A DNA stretch of 10,928 nt from Nitrospirota bacterium (GCA_003233615.1 QIMB01000075.1:1-10928), one strand, 5' to 3'. Counted from the first letter of the stretch, positions 1 through 6,709 are shown. Numbers and translations are program-made. The notes: generated from the letters alone by a model not told the origin.

Positions 1-124
1 AGAGGCTCTGTTCCTCATCGTGTCATCCAGAGCGCAGCGCGGCGGAGTCGAAGGGTTTCGCTCAATCCACGCACCCGATTGCTCAGCCAGATTCGTCGTT
101 GCTCTCAGAATGACAACGTGGAGG
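1..124. repeat. MITE-like palindromic repeat, copy A, left portion
   Basis: This stretch aligns without gaps to 3488-3611, with about 11 differences in 124 bases by eye. It is the left portion of a dispersed repeat that continues at 2916-2958 beyond the inserted IS elements. Its outer left terminal repeat lies before the window. The internal GTCATCCAGAGCGC and GCTCTCAGAATGAC segments are imperfect inverted copies of each other, so the element can fold on itself. No coding potential is seen. Confidence 0.85.
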
Positions 125-150
125 TGTAAGCTTCCCCGTCAAGCGGACAG
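125..150 (+). repeat. Terminal inverted repeat of the outer IS (downstream end)
   Basis: These 26 bases pair with the complement of 2890-2915. The first 13 (TGTAAGCTTCCCC) and the last six (GGACAG) are identical, with a divergent middle. The end begins with TG, as is usual in IS3. This is the end beyond orfB. Confidence 0.85.
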
Positions 151-995
151 TTCATAACTAGAGTTTCGAGGCGGTGAGTGTGTATATGTACAGGGTGTGG
201 CGCCTTGGAGTGAAGCATGAGGGCGTTGCGTATTGTAGATCGTCATCCACTGAGCCGTGATCCCCCGAACCTGGTCCAAGCTGCGAAAGAGATAGCGATT
301 GAGGACCTCATTGCGATAGGTGCGATTGAACCGTTCGATACACGCATTCTGCGTGGGGCGTCCTGGCTGGATATGATAAATCAGCACTCGATTCGCCTTT
401 CCCCAATCGAGGAGGCTTTGAGCGAGAAACTCTGGGCCGTTATCCACTCGGATCATGTGGGGTAACTCCCGGTCCGCCTTGAGTCGGTCCAGCACGCGAA
501 TCACCCGTTCGGCTCGACATATCCACCTCAATGGCCAACACCTCCCGATTGAAGTCATCGAGAATATTGAAGGTGCGAAAGCGAGTCCCGTGGTAGAGGG
601 CGTCGCTCATGAAGTCGGCGGACCACACGTCGTTCGGTCCTTCAGGAACAAAGTCGGGGATGGAGGGCCGAGCTGGGAGTCGGCGCTTCGTCCGGCGCGG
701 ATGATTCAAGCCCAATTGACGATACCCCCGATAAATCCGCTTGTGATTCCAAGAGTGCCCTAAGGTCTGCAACCGCGCGATATATTTCCAGACGCCCCAG
801 CGGGGATGGGCCTCAACCAATTCGTTGAGGGCTTCAATGACGTCCGCATCCCGAACCTGCCAATCCACGAGGTCTTGATAATAGGCAGACCGGACAAGCC
901 CCACCGCCTGACAACTCCTCACCACCGAGACCCCGTGTGTCTGATGCATGGTCTTCACCGCCGCCCGTTTGTCAGACGGCGTTAGAGTTTTTTTT
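139..995 (-). pseudogene. Frameshifted IS3-family transposase orfB (outer IS)
   Basis: This is the DDE integrase-type transposase half of the outer IS. The upstream part reads in one frame from the slippage run to about 515 and contains the N-terminal helix-turn-helix-like segment and the first catalytic Asp in NDVWSADFM. The remainder continues in another frame from about 517 to the stop at 139. It carries the second Asp in MIRVDNGPEF and the Glu in NACIERFNRTYRNEVL, with exactly 35 residues between them, the IS3 spacing. The break falls at the TCGAGCC segment (511-517), where an expected short stretch after VDMS is missing. A small deletion of two or five bases is the likeliest cause. All three catalytic residues survive, but not on one polypeptide unless ribosomes shift frame twice. 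Product inferred inactive. Confidence 0.88.
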
Positions 996-1065
996 CGATC
1001 AGATCCTTGAGTGCGCGATTCTCTCACGCGAGGTCCGCATACATGCGCTTCAACTTCGTGCACTC
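982..1065 (-). pseudogene. 3' remnant of outer-IS orfA, with in-frame TGA
   Basis: Downstream of the nested insertion, the orfA frame resumes with ECTKLKRMYADLA, typical of the leucine-zipper end of IS3 OrfA proteins. It then meets TGA (1024-1026), continues ENRALKDLIEKKL, and stops at TAA (982-984). Relatives normally have a sense codon at the TGA position, often Arg or Leu, so this is a nonsense mutation. With the 63 codons preserved at 2658-2846, the ancestral orfA would be 88 codons, a normal length. Confidence 0.85.
988..995 (-). other. Programmed -1 frameshift run (A8) of the outer IS
   Basis: On the minus strand, GAAAAAAAAC lies just before the orfA stop. The orfB frame enters one base back from the orfA frame across this run. 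This is the usual IS3 arrangement that makes the OrfAB transposase by ribosome slippage. It is no longer useful here because both genes are broken. Confidence 0.75.
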
Positions 1066-1071
1066 GGAACA

Positions 1072-1081
1072 TGTCAACCTG
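1072..1081 (+). repeat. Inner-IS terminal inverted repeat, orfB side
   Basis: TGTCAACCTG here is the perfect inverted match of 2642-2651. A shorter second match (GATAACAT) follows further in on both ends, as expected for the two-part transposase-binding ends of an IS. Confidence 0.75.
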
Positions 1082-1109
1082 TTGTGGACAGTTATTTCAA
1101 AGATAACAT

Positions 1110-2177
1110 CTATTTCACGTAGCCAGCGGCTGTTAACGTCGGGAAATTTACGCGAGTATCAATCATTGAATCCTCACCAGCCTCTGCAATCGGGTTGATT
1201 GCCACTGTTTTCGGCGGCATGGTCACAGTCGGTTGCCCATGGACAAAGCGTTCCGGGTGATGCTCGTAACGGGCATCCAGTGCTCGCTGTGTCTGTCTGG
1301 CCACTTCGTGGTAACACCCCGTGAAGACCTGTTGGGGGGTAAACCCTGCCAGACCGCTGTGATGGTGCTCGACGTTACACCAACCGAAGTACCTTTCACA
1401 CCAGCGCCTTGCATGCGAGACATCAGTGAAACGGCCGGGATAATCCGGTTGATACTTTTGTGTCTTGAACTGGCTTTCGCTGAACGGATTGTCATTGCTC
1501 ACCCGAGGGCGGCTATGACTGCACGTCACATCCAGGTCACGCAGCAAGTCCAAATACCCATGAGCAATCATCGGTGACCCACGATCCTGATGCAGCGTGA
1601 GCTGGCCCGGTTCAATGCCGTAACGAGCCGTGGCCTCGTCCATCAGTTGCTTTGATAACGCGCTGTTCTCTTTGAGCGAGACCATCCAGGCGACAACAAA
1701 CCGACTGAACAGATCAAGGACGACATAGAGTGACAGATATATCCCCCGGCGAATCAACGGTAATTTTGTAATATCCCACGTCCAGACATCGTGTGGGGCT
1801 TTGGCTAATAGCCGGGGAACCGCGTGGTGCTGGGCTGGCCGCTGCTGCTGCCGCTCCCCGTTTTCGCGTAACCCGCGAAGAAGACGATGCATTGTACTGA
1901 CCGAGCACAGATACTGCTCTTGCTCGAGCAGACGCTGATAGACTTCTGTCGGGGGCTGATCACGATAGGGGGCACTGTGCAGTGTCTCAATCACGGTGGC
2001 CCGCTCCTGAGCCCTCAACGCACGTGGTTGCACCGAATGTTTCCGCGAGTGCCGTGGTGGGTCTGCATTGGCTGCCCGCTTTTGGCGAGCATAGACCGTG
2101 CTTCGGTTGAGGCCCAGGACATGGCATGCGCGGGCCAGAGGGACCGCTTCAGAACCTTGTCCGAGTACGGCGTTCAT
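1110..2177 (-). CDS. IS3-family transposase OrfB (DDE integrase core), inner IS
   Basis: This 355-residue protein cuts and joins the ends of the inner IS. The N-terminal third (about 1-115) has a helix-turn-helix-like segment (LARACHVLGLNRSTVYA) and an HTH_21-like stretch. The integrase core follows, with D135 (VWTWDIT), D198 (LHQDRGSPM) and E234 (DNPFSESQFKT). D198 and E234 are separated by 35 residues, the IS3-family signature. The SHSRPRVSNDNPFSESQFKT block is characteristic of one IS3 branch whose OrfB is often annotated simply as an IS3-family transposase. The start codon overlaps the orfA stop as ATGA (2174-2177), which suggests translational coupling in place of the usual -1 slippage. 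No stop or frameshift is seen, so the gene looks functional. Confidence 0.92.
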   Translation of the reverse strand: MNAVLGQGSEAVPLARACHVLGLNRSTVYARQKRAANADPPRHSRKHSVQPRALRAQERATVIETLHSAPYRDQPPTEVYQRLLEQEQYLCSVSTMHRLLRGLRENGERQQQRPAQHHAVPRLLAKAPHDVWTWDITKLPLIRRGIYLSLYVVLDLFSRFVVAWMVSLKENSALSKQLMDEATARYGIEPGQLTLHQDRGSPMIAHGYLDLLRDLDVTCSHSRPRVSNDNPFSESQFKTQKYQPDYPGRFTDVSHARRWCERYFGWCNVEHHHSGLAGFTPQQVFTGCYHEVARQTQRALDARYEHHPERFVHGQPTVTMPPKTVAINPIAEAGEDSMIDTRVNFPTLTAAGYVK

Positions 2178-2578
2178 ACAACGCTCCCATTGCTCAGGTG
2201 ATCGAGCATCGACAAGGCTTTTTTTTGCAAATCCAGGCAGTCATTGGCCATCTCCAGCTTTCGGGTCAAGCGACTCGTTTCTTTTTCAAGCTGCTCAATA
2301 CGTCGCTGTTCCGGTGTCCTGGCAGCCGCTGGCCCAGGGCCGCTCTTCCTCAATCCGGCCACTCCCTTTTCCGCGAAGTCTCGTCGCCAATCGGAGAGTT
2401 GATGGCTATAAAGCCTTTCACGGCGCAGAAGGGCTCCGAGCTCGCCATGCGTACCGGCTTCGGCTTCGGCGATAAGGCGTAGCTTGTATTCCGCGGTAAA
2501 TGTGCGTCGGGTCCGTTTCTCCAGCGAGGGCTCCGGTGTAACCTCTGTCGGGGGTCGATCTGATACTGATTTTGGCAT
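2174..2578 (-). CDS. IS3-family transposase OrfA (DNA-binding subunit), inner IS
   Basis: This 134-residue protein is the DNA-recognition partner of OrfB. Residues about 24-75 (RRTFTAEYKLRLIAEAEAGTHGELGALLRRERLYSHQLSDWRR) form the HTH_Tnp_1-type domain seen in IS3 OrfA proteins. Residues about 90-125 (RRIEQLEKETSRLTRKLEMANDCLDLQKK) are a leucine-zipper-like coiled coil for multimerisation. A purine-rich stretch (GAGGATAAAGAAG on the minus strand) precedes the ATG. It ends in the ATGA overlap that starts orfB. It is about 45 residues longer than the 88-residue orfA of the outer IS, so the two elements belong to different IS3 branches. Confidence 0.88.
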   Translation of the reverse strand: MPKSVSDRPPTEVTPEPSLEKRTRRTFTAEYKLRLIAEAEAGTHGELGALLRRERLYSHQLSDWRRDFAEKGVAGLRKSGPGPAAARTPEQRRIEQLEKETSRLTRKLEMANDCLDLQKKALSMLDHLSNGSVV

Positions 2579-2609
2579 CTTCTTTATCCTCTGTGTCTCG
2601 CCCTGAAAT

Positions 2610-2846
2610 CTATGTTATCCCAAACAGTTCGTGTATGGGAGCAGGTTGACACACAGGGCACTCACCCTCGACCTCTTTGAGTCGTTTGAGATCCGAGGCC
2701 TCGAGCCCACCATACTTTGCCTTCCAATTGTAATAGGTCGCATCACTGCTGCCATGCTCCCGACAGAGGCCTTTGACTTTGATGCCACCCTCCGCTTGTT
2801 TCAAGATCGTGATAATTTGCGTGTCACTAAATCGACTGATTTTCAT
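2610..2846 (-). pseudogene. 5' fragment of outer-IS orfA with chimeric tail
   Basis: The ATG at 2846 has a perfect AGGAGG five bases upstream (2852-2857) and begins MKISRFSDTQIITILKQAEGG, the classic helix-turn-helix start of IS407-like OrfA. The first 63 codons (to 2658) are genuine. At the GAGTGC border the frame runs into the inner IS and adds a foreign tail (PVCQPAPIHELFGIT) before a TAG ending at 2610. The open frame upstream of 2846 runs out through the IS end and is not coding. A truncated DNA-binding peptide could still be made, since the ribosome binding site is intact. Confidence 0.88.
2642..2651 (-). repeat. Inner-IS terminal inverted repeat, orfA side
   Basis: On the minus strand this reads TGTCAACCTG, the partner of 1072-1081. 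The direct repeat GAGTGC (complement at 2658-2663) lies six bases further out. Confidence 0.75.
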
Positions 2847-2889
2847 AAGAACCTCCTGGGTCATTGTGCCAGAAAGCTCTACTTTTGAT

Positions 2890-2915
2890 CTGTCCACAAT
2901 TTGGGGAAGCTTACA
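2890..2915 (-). repeat. Terminal inverted repeat of the outer IS (orfA end)
   Basis: The complement reads TGTAAGCTTCCCC, then a divergent middle, then GGACAG. It matches 125-150 at about 20 of 26 positions. GAGG follows directly at 2916-2919 as the second copy of the target duplication. Confidence 0.85.
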
Positions 2916-2958
2916 GAGGCAGAGCCTTCTAGGGCTCGAACCATAATGTCTGTATGAT
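2916..2958. repeat. MITE-like repeat, copy A, right portion
   Basis: This is identical over 43 bases to 3608-3650 of copy B, beginning at the duplicated GAGG and ending at GTATGAT. It includes the right terminal repeat segment AGGGCTCGAACCATAATG. Similarity stops at 2958, which marks the element edge on this side. Confidence 0.88.
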
Positions 2959-3095
2959 TCGTTTTTCGGCCCTTCGCCCTTCATTTTTTTCCTGCACACC
3001 GGTAGACCTTGCCGGGTAATCGTGACTTTCTCTAATAATTAGCCACAAACACACCATTTTAAGGGTATTTTTGAATTTCCTTGTTCAACCATGCG

Positions 3096-3110
3096 TGGCA
3101 CAGTTCTTGG
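3096..3110 (+). promoter_or_regulatory. Near-consensus sigma-54 promoter upstream of the small gene
   Basis: TGGCACA-N4-TTGG has a consensus -24 block and correct spacing. The last base of the -12 block is G where C is expected (TTGC). Predicted transcription would start near 3122, about 38 bases before the ATG at 3160. The mismatch is at a highly conserved position, so this may be weak or chance. Its presence near a sigma-54 activator gene raises its prior. Confidence 0.4.
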
Positions 3111-3159
3111 TTATTCTCAAACCTGTAAACACACATAATCTATTAACCAGGGGTTGTTC

Positions 3160-3360
3160 ATGAATGATGCTGAGTATTTAGATGTGGAAGATCAAGAAAA
3201 GGCTGTAGAAATTCGTATCGAGGATGTCATTTATCGATCTGACGAAAGTCCGGCCGTGGTTCTGTCCATTAAACGTAGATGCTCCATCAGCGGTGAATGC
3301 AAAACCGGGCACGTCACGTTAGGACAAGAAAATACTCTCCGCCTGTACCTCGAAACGTAA
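3160..3360 (+). CDS. Small hypothetical protein (66 residues)
   Basis: I do not recognise this protein. The ATG at 3160 follows AGGGG (3149-3153) at six bases. An in-frame TTG two codons earlier is less likely as a start. The first third is acidic (MNDAEYLDVEDQEK). The middle contains SIKRRCSISGECKTG with two cysteines five residues apart, too few for an ordinary zinc finger. There is no signal peptide or membrane segment, so a cytoplasmic protein is expected. It stands alone between two direct copies of the MITE-like repeat, upstream of the kinase operon and in the same direction. A near-consensus sigma-54 promoter lies in front of it. A clear ribosome binding site and native-like base composition favour a real gene. 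Confidence 0.6.
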   Translation: MNDAEYLDVEDQEKAVEIRIEDVIYRSDESPAVVLSIKRRCSISGECKTGHVTLGQENTLRLYLET

Positions 3361-3437
3361 TTCGTTTACCTCTCTTCTCTCTCAACTCTTATTCTTGAGC
3401 TCACATGTGAGAACTCTTTCAGTTTAGGGCTGAAATG

Positions 3438-3653
3438 GGATCATACTGAATTCATGGTTCGAGCCCTGCGATGTTGCTCAGGCCCTCAGAGGCTCCATTC
3501 CTCATCGTGTCATCCAGAGCGCAGCCCGGCGGAGTCGAAGGATCTCGCTCAATCCACGCTCACCATCGCTCGGCCAGATTCGTCGTTGCTCTCAGCATGA
3601 CAACGTGGAGGCAGAGCCTTCTAGGGCTCGAACCATAATGTCTGTATGATCCC
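3438..3653. repeat. MITE-like palindromic repeat, copy B (complete, 216 bp)
   Basis: The ends are 31-bp inverted repeats matching at 27 of 31 positions (3438-3468 against the complement of 3623-3653), both starting GGGATCATAC and ending GGTTCGAGCCCT. The interior holds a second pair of inverted segments (GTCATCCAGAGCGC near 3511, GCTCTCAGCATGAC near 3589), so the whole unit is a long imperfect palindrome. No gene lies inside. Flanks read TGAAAT on the left and TGCAAT on the right, a possible imperfect 6-bp target duplication. This copy preserves the uninterrupted GAGG site (3608-3611) used by the outer IS in copy A. It ends 118 bases before the kinase start and may influence that promoter or end upstream transcripts. 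Confidence 0.88.
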
Positions 3654-3707
3654 TGCAATGTCTCGCTCTTCATCTAATAGCGTTCCTTGCCTCTAAAAGC
3701 CCATATC

Positions 3708-3735
3708 TTGTTTTCTCTAAGGGTTTCGTTATACT
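3708..3735 (+). promoter_or_regulatory. Possible sigma-70 promoter of the kinase operon
   Basis: TTGTTT (3708-3713) and TATACT (3730-3735) are separated by 16 bases. The -10 box matches five of six consensus bases and the -35 box only three. No sigma-54 motif is seen in front of the kinase. The expected transcript would begin near 3742, giving a short leader of about 30 bases. Confidence 0.35.
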
Positions 3736-3771
3736 TCCGCCAATCAGAATTCTCTTACATTCTCAATATAC

Positions 3772-6705
3772 ATGAACGAAAAAATCTTCTCAAAAAAGTA
3801 TGTGGTGAAAAGAGAGATCGCCTGTGGAGGCATGGGAACAGTTTACCTCGCCACAGACACAAAGTTAGGGCGCGATGTGGCCATCAAAATCCTCCACCCT
3901 CAATATAGTGGTGAACCAGCCTTTGCCAAACGTTTTTTACGGGAAGCATGGGCTATGGCTAAATTAGATCATCCCAATATCATACGTATTTGGTCGGTAG
4001 AAGAAGAAGAGAGTAGCCATTGCATTGTCATGGAATACTTCCCTGGCAATGATCTGAAGCACATTATTCGTCACCGTGGCTCTCTTCCCGTAATGGAAGC
4101 ACTCGCCCTCAGTACTCAAATCATTCAAGGACTCGCATATGCGCATGACATGGGCATTATTCACCGTGATATTAAGCCAGCAAATATTTTGGTGAATCCG
4201 GGAGGAAAAGTAAAAATAACAGATTTTGGAATAGCTGCAGCATTCAGTGAATCGTCACTCACTATGGATGGAACCGTCCTGGGGACACCGGAATACATGG
4301 CACCGGAACAAGCCAGAGCCGAATCAGTGGGCGCACAAACAGATCTGTACGCCGTTGGCATTCTTCTGTATGAACTCCTCACAGGACAAACCCCCTACAA
4401 AGGTATCCCGGCTCAATCACTGGTGGCGAAATTAGCGTTTGGATCAGAAAACCCCTCTTTAACATTTCCGCGTCATGTTCCTGATGACCTACAAAATCTC
4501 ATCATACAGATGACGCAAACAGACGTTGACAATCGCTTAACAGATATCAATGAAATTTTGGCTGTCATGACGTCCGACTTTCCAGTATCTACAACATTTC
4601 CGCCAGATGAGCCTCCTCATATCCACACAGCAGTGCAGCACCAATCCCTCCCTCTACACTCAGAATCTGATAACCGTTCACACCTTTCCTCGAATCTGCC
4701 TCCACTCAAGGAGGATTCGGATTCTTCTGCTCAAGCCCAGACATCCGCTGCATCGCCATCTCGAAAGCTGGTTTTGAGTGCCATAGGAATCCTCGCACTT
4801 GTCGCCCTGATCGTGTGGAAAATGTCCCAACCACCAATAGATACACCCCAACCGAACAACGTACCTCCCGTGATTGAGGTGAGTGATCAATCAGATCGTC
4901 GAGTTGCCGCAGCGCTTATGAGCTTTGAAAATTCCTCTAGACGTATTGAGACTGCTCAGAACAACATGAGCCAGGAATTCGAATCGTTATCCTCAGCTAT
5001 GCGTACCCTTCATCGTAAAATCACAGACACAACACTCCCGCCAAACCCACCTGAAGCGCAGCAATGGCTCGAGAGAACAACAAAAAAAGTGAAGGCACTG
5101 ACACAAAATAGCCGAGAACTGGAAAAATCGCAAAAATCTGTACTGGATACACACATGAGCGCAGCTATGGCTTCCATACAACAGGCTGAGCCGATTTTCC
5201 AAGAAAAGCTCACTCAAGATCAACAGGAAGAATTACGTGTATCAACAATCAACCTTGAAAAAGCACGCAATACATTCAAAGCAACCTATTCCCAGTCTCT
5301 TCAACAAATGCAAAAGACGCTCTCCGCCCTACATTCCCAAATAACACAAACTCGTCAAACCGTTGCAAGCATCCCAACACAACCACAAACAATCGTACCA
5401 CCCTCAAGTCCACCGACGACCATCGAACAACACATAACCGAACTCCAAAAGGACATTCACTCCTTAGATCAAGAAGTCGAGGACGTGGTCACGACCTTTG
5501 AAGATTCTCTAGTGAATTTCACGACACAAGTATCCACGCTACAAGAAGGAGTCCAAGAAATCGGGAAGGATGATCCTTATAGCCCAAACAGCACGCAACG
5601 CCTTATGCGTTTACACCAACAATTTCAAACTCTTTACCAAAAAGCGCAAACCCATTATGCTACACGACAGACCAAGCAGGAAGAATTGGAACAGGTCCTT
5701 CACATGGCGAGGCAAAACTATCAAAACATTTCAGGAAACTCTTTCGAATCTACTCAAACAATTCCCTTAGGCAAACTAGACACAATCCTTAAGAATAACC
5801 AAGTACGACTCAGCCTTTTCCCTCCCGATTCATGGAGAACGTTTCAAGACCTATCACGCCAAACCAAAACCCTATTCATGACAACCAAGGAGATTCTTGC
5901 CCAACAGACAATGACAGTAGCGGGCATAGAACGAGACCTGACAGAGTTGTCACAGGAAAGCTCTAAACTACAAATCCTCATTAGACAGTTTCATGCTCTA
6001 ACGATATCGGAACATCAACGTCTCGGGACGCAAATAGATACTCTTGCCATCACAGTGACTTCGCTAAAATCTCATGACCAAGAAAGCATTATCGAGGAAA
6101 AAGTCAACAGCTTACAGCTAACCTTTAGAAGCCTCCAAGACACGCTTCAACAATATTCAATCACATATGCGCAACAATTTCCCATATTCAAGAAACAGCA
6201 CACAGCCATTCAAGAAACGTTTGACAATTTCACCACCACGGCTCTCCCTGCATCGCTAGACCGGCAAAGATCTCGCATTCGTCACACTCTTGCATTGATC
6301 CAACACGACCTTCAAGATCTGAAACAGGTGAATTGGAAGACGGTATCTGATAAATTAGGCTCAACCCGTGTGACCTTGACTGAATCGTATGACCGAATAG
6401 TACTTATGAGAATCTTAGATGACTTTACAACTGCCTATGAAAAGCAGGATATCTTACATCTACAACTCACGACCTCAATGAGTGAATCACGGTCACGCAA
6501 TCTTGATCTTATGTTCAACACGTATTCAACAATAGACGTTGATATGCAGATCGTCTCGATCTCAACCAATCAGGCTGAAGCCAAACTTATTATCGAGCAA
6601 TTGGTGAACAACGAAGGTGAACGTAGTACACCAAATTTCATTCTTGCGGAAACAACAATGAGTATCCCCAAAAAAGATGGAAAATGGGGAAAGATTCAAT
6701 GGTGA
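3772..6705 (+). CDS. Membrane-anchored Hanks-type Ser/Thr protein kinase with long coiled-coil outer region
   Basis: This 977-residue protein should phosphorylate Ser/Thr on itself and on partner proteins. Residues 1-270 are a complete kinase domain: glycine loop CGGMGTV (18-24), VAIK with K39, helix-C E58, HRDIKPAN (131-138, catalytic D133), DFG (151-153) and APE (177-179), with threonines in the activation segment. A Pro/Ser-rich linker (about 271-330) follows. A single membrane helix spans about 333-349, with RK on its inner side, placing the kinase in the cytoplasm. About 530 residues of Gln/Ser/Thr-rich heptad-like helices then lie outside. The last about 97 residues (AYEKQDILHLQ to DGKWGKIQW) resemble an NTF2/SnoaL-like fold, by pattern only. 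There are no PASTA repeats, the commonest outer domain. No clear Shine-Dalgarno precedes the ATG, but the N-terminus fits the family. It forms an operon with the activator four bases downstream. Confidence 0.93.
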   Translation: MNEKIFSKKYVVKREIACGGMGTVYLATDTKLGRDVAIKILHPQYSGEPAFAKRFLREAWAMAKLDHPNIIRIWSVEEEESSHCIVMEYFPGNDLKHIIRHRGSLPVMEALALSTQIIQGLAYAHDMGIIHRDIKPANILVNPGGKVKITDFGIAAAFSESSLTMDGTVLGTPEYMAPEQARAESVGAQTDLYAVGILLYELLTGQTPYKGIPAQSLVAKLAFGSENPSLTFPRHVPDDLQNLIIQMTQTDVDNRLTDINEILAVMTSDFPVSTTFPPDEPPHIHTAVQHQSLPLHSESDNRSHLSSNLPPLKEDSDSSAQAQTSAASPSRKLVLSAIGILALVALIVWKMSQPPIDTPQPNNVPPVIEVSDQSDRRVAAALMSFENSSRRIETAQNNMSQEFESLSSAMRTLHRKITDTTLPPNPPEAQQWLERTTKKVKALTQNSRELEKSQKSVLDTHMSAAMASIQQAEPIFQEKLTQDQQEELRVSTINLEKARNTFKATYSQSLQQMQKTLSALHSQITQTRQTVASIPTQPQTIVPPSSPPTTIEQHITELQKDIHSLDQEVEDVVTTFEDSLVNFTTQVSTLQEGVQEIGKDDPYSPNSTQRLMRLHQQFQTLYQKAQTHYATRQTKQEELEQVLHMARQNYQNISGNSFESTQTIPLGKLDTILKNNQVRLSLFPPDSWRTFQDLSRQTKTLFMTTKEILAQQTMTVAGIERDLTELSQESSKLQILIRQFHALTISEHQRLGTQIDTLAITVTSLKSHDQESIIEEKVNSLQLTFRSLQDTLQQYSITYAQQFPIFKKQHTAIQETFDNFTTTALPASLDRQRSRIRHTLALIQHDLQDLKQVNWKTVSDKLGSTRVTLTESYDRIVLMRILDDFTTAYEKQDILHLQLTTSMSESRSRNLDLMFNTYSTIDVDMQIVSISTNQAEAKLIIEQLVNNEGERSTPNFILAETTMSIPKKDGKWGKIQW

Positions 6706-6709
6706 CCAT

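Larger units (their letters stand above)
1066..2657 (-). mobile_element. Apparently intact IS3-family element nested in the outer IS
   Basis: The element carries two complete minus-strand genes, orfA (2174-2578) and orfB (1110-2177), with all DDE residues. It splits orfA of the outer IS, and the direct repeat GAGTGC (complement at 1060-1065 and 2658-2663) borders it. Joining the two sides through one GAGTGC restores the old orfA frame (...EGEC-TKLKRMY...), which strongly supports these boundaries. The best matched inverted ends are the ten bases TGTCAACCTG, set six bases inside each border. The outermost six bases do not pair, so the exact tip (1066/2657 or 1072/2651) is uncertain. Visibly richer in G+C than the native genes. 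Confidence 0.85.
125..2915 (-). mobile_element. Degenerate IS3-family element (IS407-like), interrupted by a second IS
   Basis: The element is bounded by inverted ends reading TGTAAGCTTCCCC (125-137 and the complement of 2903-2915) and by the 4-bp direct repeat GAGG (121-124 and 2916-2919). The intact repeat copy at 3608-3611 has a single GAGG at the same place, which confirms the boundaries and the duplication size. Removing the nested element and one copy of its 6-bp flank leaves about 1.19 kb, normal for this type. A 4-bp duplication, an 88-codon orfA and a -1 slippage run before orfB fit the IS407-type branch of IS3. The element is dead: orfA is split and has a TGA codon, and orfB is frameshifted. 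It lies on the minus strand relative to its genes. Confidence 0.9.

Noticed and set aside
217..1577. Plus-strand open frames of 60-114 codons within the IS region
   Set aside because: They lie antisense to transposase genes, lack ribosome binding sites and have no recognisable motifs. They are shadows of GC-rich genes on the other strand.
2847..2999. Open frame extending orfA upstream to 2999
   Set aside because: It crosses the IS terminal repeat and the host repeat. The start at 2846 has a perfect AGGAGG and matches the family N-terminus.
3395..3419. Possible terminator after the small gene (GAGCTCACATGTGAGAACTC)
   Set aside because: The palindrome has no loop to spare, the stem is short and there is no T-run. 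It is not enough for a terminator call.
3451..3468. tRNA T-arm-like sequence GGTTCGAGCCC inside the repeat ends
   Set aside because: It occurs in both terminal repeats, but no acceptor, D or anticodon arm surrounds it, so it is not a tRNA gene and resemblance to a tRNA attachment site is probably chance.
1..3653. CRISPR array or composite transposon from the repeated segments
   Set aside because: There are only two repeat copies, far apart, with no spacer periodicity. The two IS elements are of different types and nested, not flanking a cargo.
6677..6709. Earlier in-frame ATG for the sigma-54 activator
   Set aside because: It would add 11 residues overlapping the kinase end with no good ribosome binding site, and the FHA domain begins at the ATG at 6710.
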